From: Lacrimispora sp.
GTDB taxonomy: Bacteria > Bacillota > Clostridia > Lachnospirales > Lachnospiraceae
Direction: 5' to 3'
Length of the DNA stretch: 50,701 nt
NCBI GenBank assembly: GCA_029256305.1
Contig: JAQSYE010000022.1
Span: 1-50,701 of the forward strand
Under the pieces are notes generated by a model. The model saw nothing but the letters and a program-made list of their open reading frames with translations, was not told the origin of the DNA and ran no database searches. The position numbers and the translations under genes were made by a program. Below are positions 48,192-50,701 of this stretch, piece after piece. Position 1 is the first letter of the stretch. Each line of letters starts with the position of its first letter.

Positions 48192-49496
48192 TTAATCACG
48201 GTTTTTCACTGACCCGATTATAACTCCGATTAAAATACCAACGACTGCTGGACATATCCAGCCAAGCCCGACGAAATAAAGCGGGAGCTTTATAAGCACT
48301 GCATGTAAAAATCCTGCTCCTGCCGGTTCCAGCGCCAGAAGTACTCCTGTGATCCCGGTTAAGCCCATGGTACAGATATAGACCGCTCTCCAGCGCTTTC
48401 CATCACGAAAAGTGAAAGAAAGCAGAATCAGCACAATGGAAATCGGATATAAAGCACTCAAAACCGGAACCGATATCTCCAGTATCTTATTAAGCCCTGC
48501 ATTTGAAATGATCAGGCTGACCAGGGCGAACAAAAACGCCCACGTCCGGTATCCAACCTTTGGTATAATGGTGCAGAAATATTTGCTGCAACAACTGATC
48601 AGACCAATACAGGTATTCAGGCAGGCGATAAAGAAAACAGCCGCGAGCAGAATAATACCTGCTTTTCCATACAAAAACTGTACCGCCTGATTTAATGTCT
48701 GAGCGCCGTTATTCCCTACTTTGAATGCGCCACCAGTCACTGCTCCAACATGAGATAATGCACTGTAAACCAGCAAGAGGATTCCTCCTGCAAAAAAACC
48801 GGCCCTGATGGTTTCATGAACCACATCTGCTTCTTTCTTAATACCCATGGCCTTAATATTCAGCGATATGATAATCCCGAAATTTAAGGCTGCAATCGTA
48901 TCCATGGTCATATAGCCTTCCAAAAAACCTTTGATAAAGGGAGCCTTCTGATATGTCTCCAAAGGCGCTCCATAACCTCCTGCAGGGTGAATAATACAGC
49001 CCGCAAAGATCACTGCAATCAGAACCAAAAGGATCGGAGTAAGAACCTTTCCCAGACGGTTTGTCAGCTTATCAGGCTTTAGTGCAACTACAAATGCAAT
49101 GGTAAAAAACGCCACCGAATACAAAAATTGCATCAGTGCGCTTGAGCTCCCCGCCTTCAAAAAGGGAACCACTGCCATTTCAAAGGATGTACTTGCAGTT
49201 CTTGGAATAGCAAGGCACGGGCCGATGGATAAATAGATTAATAAGGTGAAAATAAAAGCAAACTTCGGGTGAACACGCCCCGCCAGCTTGTCCAGCCCAC
49301 CGGCCTGAGCCACTGCGACGACGCCTAATACCGGAAAGCCGATTGCGGTTACTGCAAATCCTGCCACAGCAATCCAGGTTGCGGTTCCCGCTGATGCTCC
49401 AAGAAAAGGCGGAAAGATCAGGTTGCCTGCTCCAAAAAACATGGAGAATACCGTCAGTCCTGCTAACACTAATTTATCTTTTGTTAATCGCTCCAT
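48192..49496 (-). CDS. brnQ: Branched-chain amino acid transport system II carrier protein
   Basis: GLTVFSMFFGAGNLIFPPFLG, YLSIGPCLAIPRTASTSFE, GYMTMDTIAALNFG. Confidence 0.96.
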   Translation of the reverse strand: MERLTKDKLVLAGLTVFSMFFGAGNLIFPPFLGASAGTATWIAVAGFAVTAIGFPVLGVVAVAQAGGLDKLAGRVHPKFAFIFTLLIYLSIGPCLAIPRTASTSFEMAVVPFLKAGSSSALMQFLYSVAFFTIAFVVALKPDKLTNRLGKVLTPILLVLIAVIFAGCIIHPAGGYGAPLETYQKAPFIKGFLEGYMTMDTIAALNFGIIISLNIKAMGIKKEADVVHETIRAGFFAGGILLLVYSALSHVGAVTGGAFKVGNNGAQTLNQAVQFLYGKAGIILLAAVFFIACLNTCIGLISCCSKYFCTIIPKVGYRTWAFLFALVSLIISNAGLNKILEISVPVLSALYPISIVLILLSFTFRDGKRWRAVYICTMGLTGITGVLLALEPAGAGFLHAVLIKLPLYFVGLGWICPAVVGILIGVIIGSVKNRD

Positions 49497-49509
49497 AGTC
49501 TCCTCGAAA

Positions 49510-50688
49510 TTAACGGTCTCCGGCGCGGTAACGCTCTAGCAGACGGTTGATTCTGTTTGTTGGGTTAAGAAGACCACTGAGGGATGCATCATGGTTTAAG
49601 TTGTCAATAATAAGAGCGATATACTTGCTCATATCAACATTAATATAATAAGGTCTGGACAGAAGATCCGGTGTCTGGTATACCAGATTGGTGGTTAAGA
49701 TCCTGTCGATTAAACCATTTTCATAATATTCATCAAACTTTGCAAGTCCATTGGTAAAGAGTCCGAAAGTAGCACAGACAAATACTTTCCTGGCCTTTCT
49801 CCGTTTCAGTTCTTTCGCAACATCAAGCATGCTTTCGCCAGAGGAAATCATATCATCTACAATAATTACATCTTTGCCTTCCACGCTGCTTCCCAGGAAT
49901 TCATGAGCAACAATCGGATTGCGTCCGTTAATAATCTGAGTATAATCACGTCGTTTGTAGAACATACCCATATCAAGTCCCAACACATTGGCGAAAAATA
50001 CAGCACGTCCCATACCGCCTTCGTCCGGGCTGATGACCATCATATGTTCGCTGTCAATATCCAGTTCTGTCTCTTCTTTTAACAAGTATTTAATGAACTG
50101 GTAAATAGGCTGAACCGTCTCAAATCCTTTTAACGGAATTGCATTTTGTACTCTGGGGTCATGGGCATCAAACGTAATAATATTCTCCACACCCATGTTT
50201 ACAAGCTCGCGAAGCGCCAATGCACAGTCGAGGGATTCTCTTCTGGAACGCTTATGCTGGCGGCTCTCATATAAGAAAGGCATAATTACATTAATACGCC
50301 TTGGTTTACCTGCCGATGCAGCGATCACACGCTTTAAATCCTGAAAATGATCATCAGGGGACATGTGGTTGGTCATCCCGCACAGAGAATAGGTCAGACT
50401 ATAGTTACAAACGTCAACCATGATATAAAGGTCGTCACCTCGCACAGACTGCTGCAGGGTTCCTTTCGCCTCTCCAGTTCCGAATCTGGGGGTGCTGGCT
50501 TCAATGATGTAAGTATCTCTCTGATAACCAGAAAAAGCGATGGTAGACTTATGTTCGCTCTCCCGATCCTGTCTCCATGCCACCAGGTAATCATTCACTT
50601 TTTCTCCCAGTTCCTTGCAGCTTTTTAAAGGAATTAAGCCCAATGGTCCAACCGGAATGGTTTCTATCGTTTTCTCTTCGTAAAGCAT
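49510..50688 (-). CDS. prs: Ribose-phosphate pyrophosphokinase
   Basis: RINVIMPFLYESRQHKR, VISPDEGGMGRA, DVIIVDDMISSGESM PRPP-binding motif. Confidence 0.92.
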   Translation of the reverse strand: MLYEEKTIETIPVGPLGLIPLKSCKELGEKVNDYLVAWRQDRESEHKSTIAFSGYQRDTYIIEASTPRFGTGEAKGTLQQSVRGDDLYIMVDVCNYSLTYSLCGMTNHMSPDDHFQDLKRVIAASAGKPRRINVIMPFLYESRQHKRSRRESLDCALALRELVNMGVENIITFDAHDPRVQNAIPLKGFETVQPIYQFIKYLLKEETELDIDSEHMMVISPDEGGMGRAVFFANVLGLDMGMFYKRRDYTQIINGRNPIVAHEFLGSSVEGKDVIIVDDMISSGESMLDVAKELKRRKARKVFVCATFGLFTNGLAKFDEYYENGLIDRILTTNLVYQTPDLLSRPYYINVDMSKYIALIIDNLNHDASLSGLLNPTNRINRLLERYRAGDR

Positions 50689-50701
50689 TTGTTTCTCCTC
50701 C

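Noticed and set aside
1-50701. CRISPR arrays, prophage, transposases, tRNA/rRNA genes
   Set aside because: No regularly spaced repeats, integrase/transposase motifs, phage structural genes, or recognisable tRNA/rRNA sequence seen by eye on either strand.

Overview
Chromosomal window that reads as a low-to-mid GC spore-forming Clostridia (Lachnospiraceae-like; inferred from gene families only: spmB, spoVG, Tad/DUF5702 genes, GerMN lipoprotein). Almost all of it is housekeeping or metabolic coding sequence. I see no prophage, transposon, CRISPR array, tRNA or rRNA. Main blocks: nagB; a three-gene COG4586/4587/3694-type ABC exporter behind an unusual leader; bacteriohemerythrin; oleate hydratase; rsmA/tatD/metG, with a T-box upstream of metG; murG; a complete Tad (Flp) pilus locus on the minus strand (about 22.6-32.6 kb); glgB; a heterodimeric ABC exporter; spoVG-glgD-glgC; asnS; an SbcCD/YhaON-like pair; brnQ; prs. 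The best candidates for something undescribed are: (1) a leader at 884-1157 with a sigma-A promoter, an untracked 50-aa GTG-initiated smORF, a 12-bp long-range pairing that masks its Shine-Dalgarno, and an intrinsic terminator ahead of the ABC exporter; (2) a similar promoter plus 35-aa smORF ahead of the DUF3783/ABC exporter operon; (3) a glgC broken by an apparent 53-nt internal deletion, demonstrable against the intact paralogue glgD next to it; (4) Tad-locus oddities: two prepilin peptidases, a TadE-like protein with a duplicated YH-C...CxxC domain, and a dyad-rich promoter/leader; (5) a perfect 25-bp tandem duplication in the metG T-box leader. All names come from reading protein motifs by eye; no searches were run.
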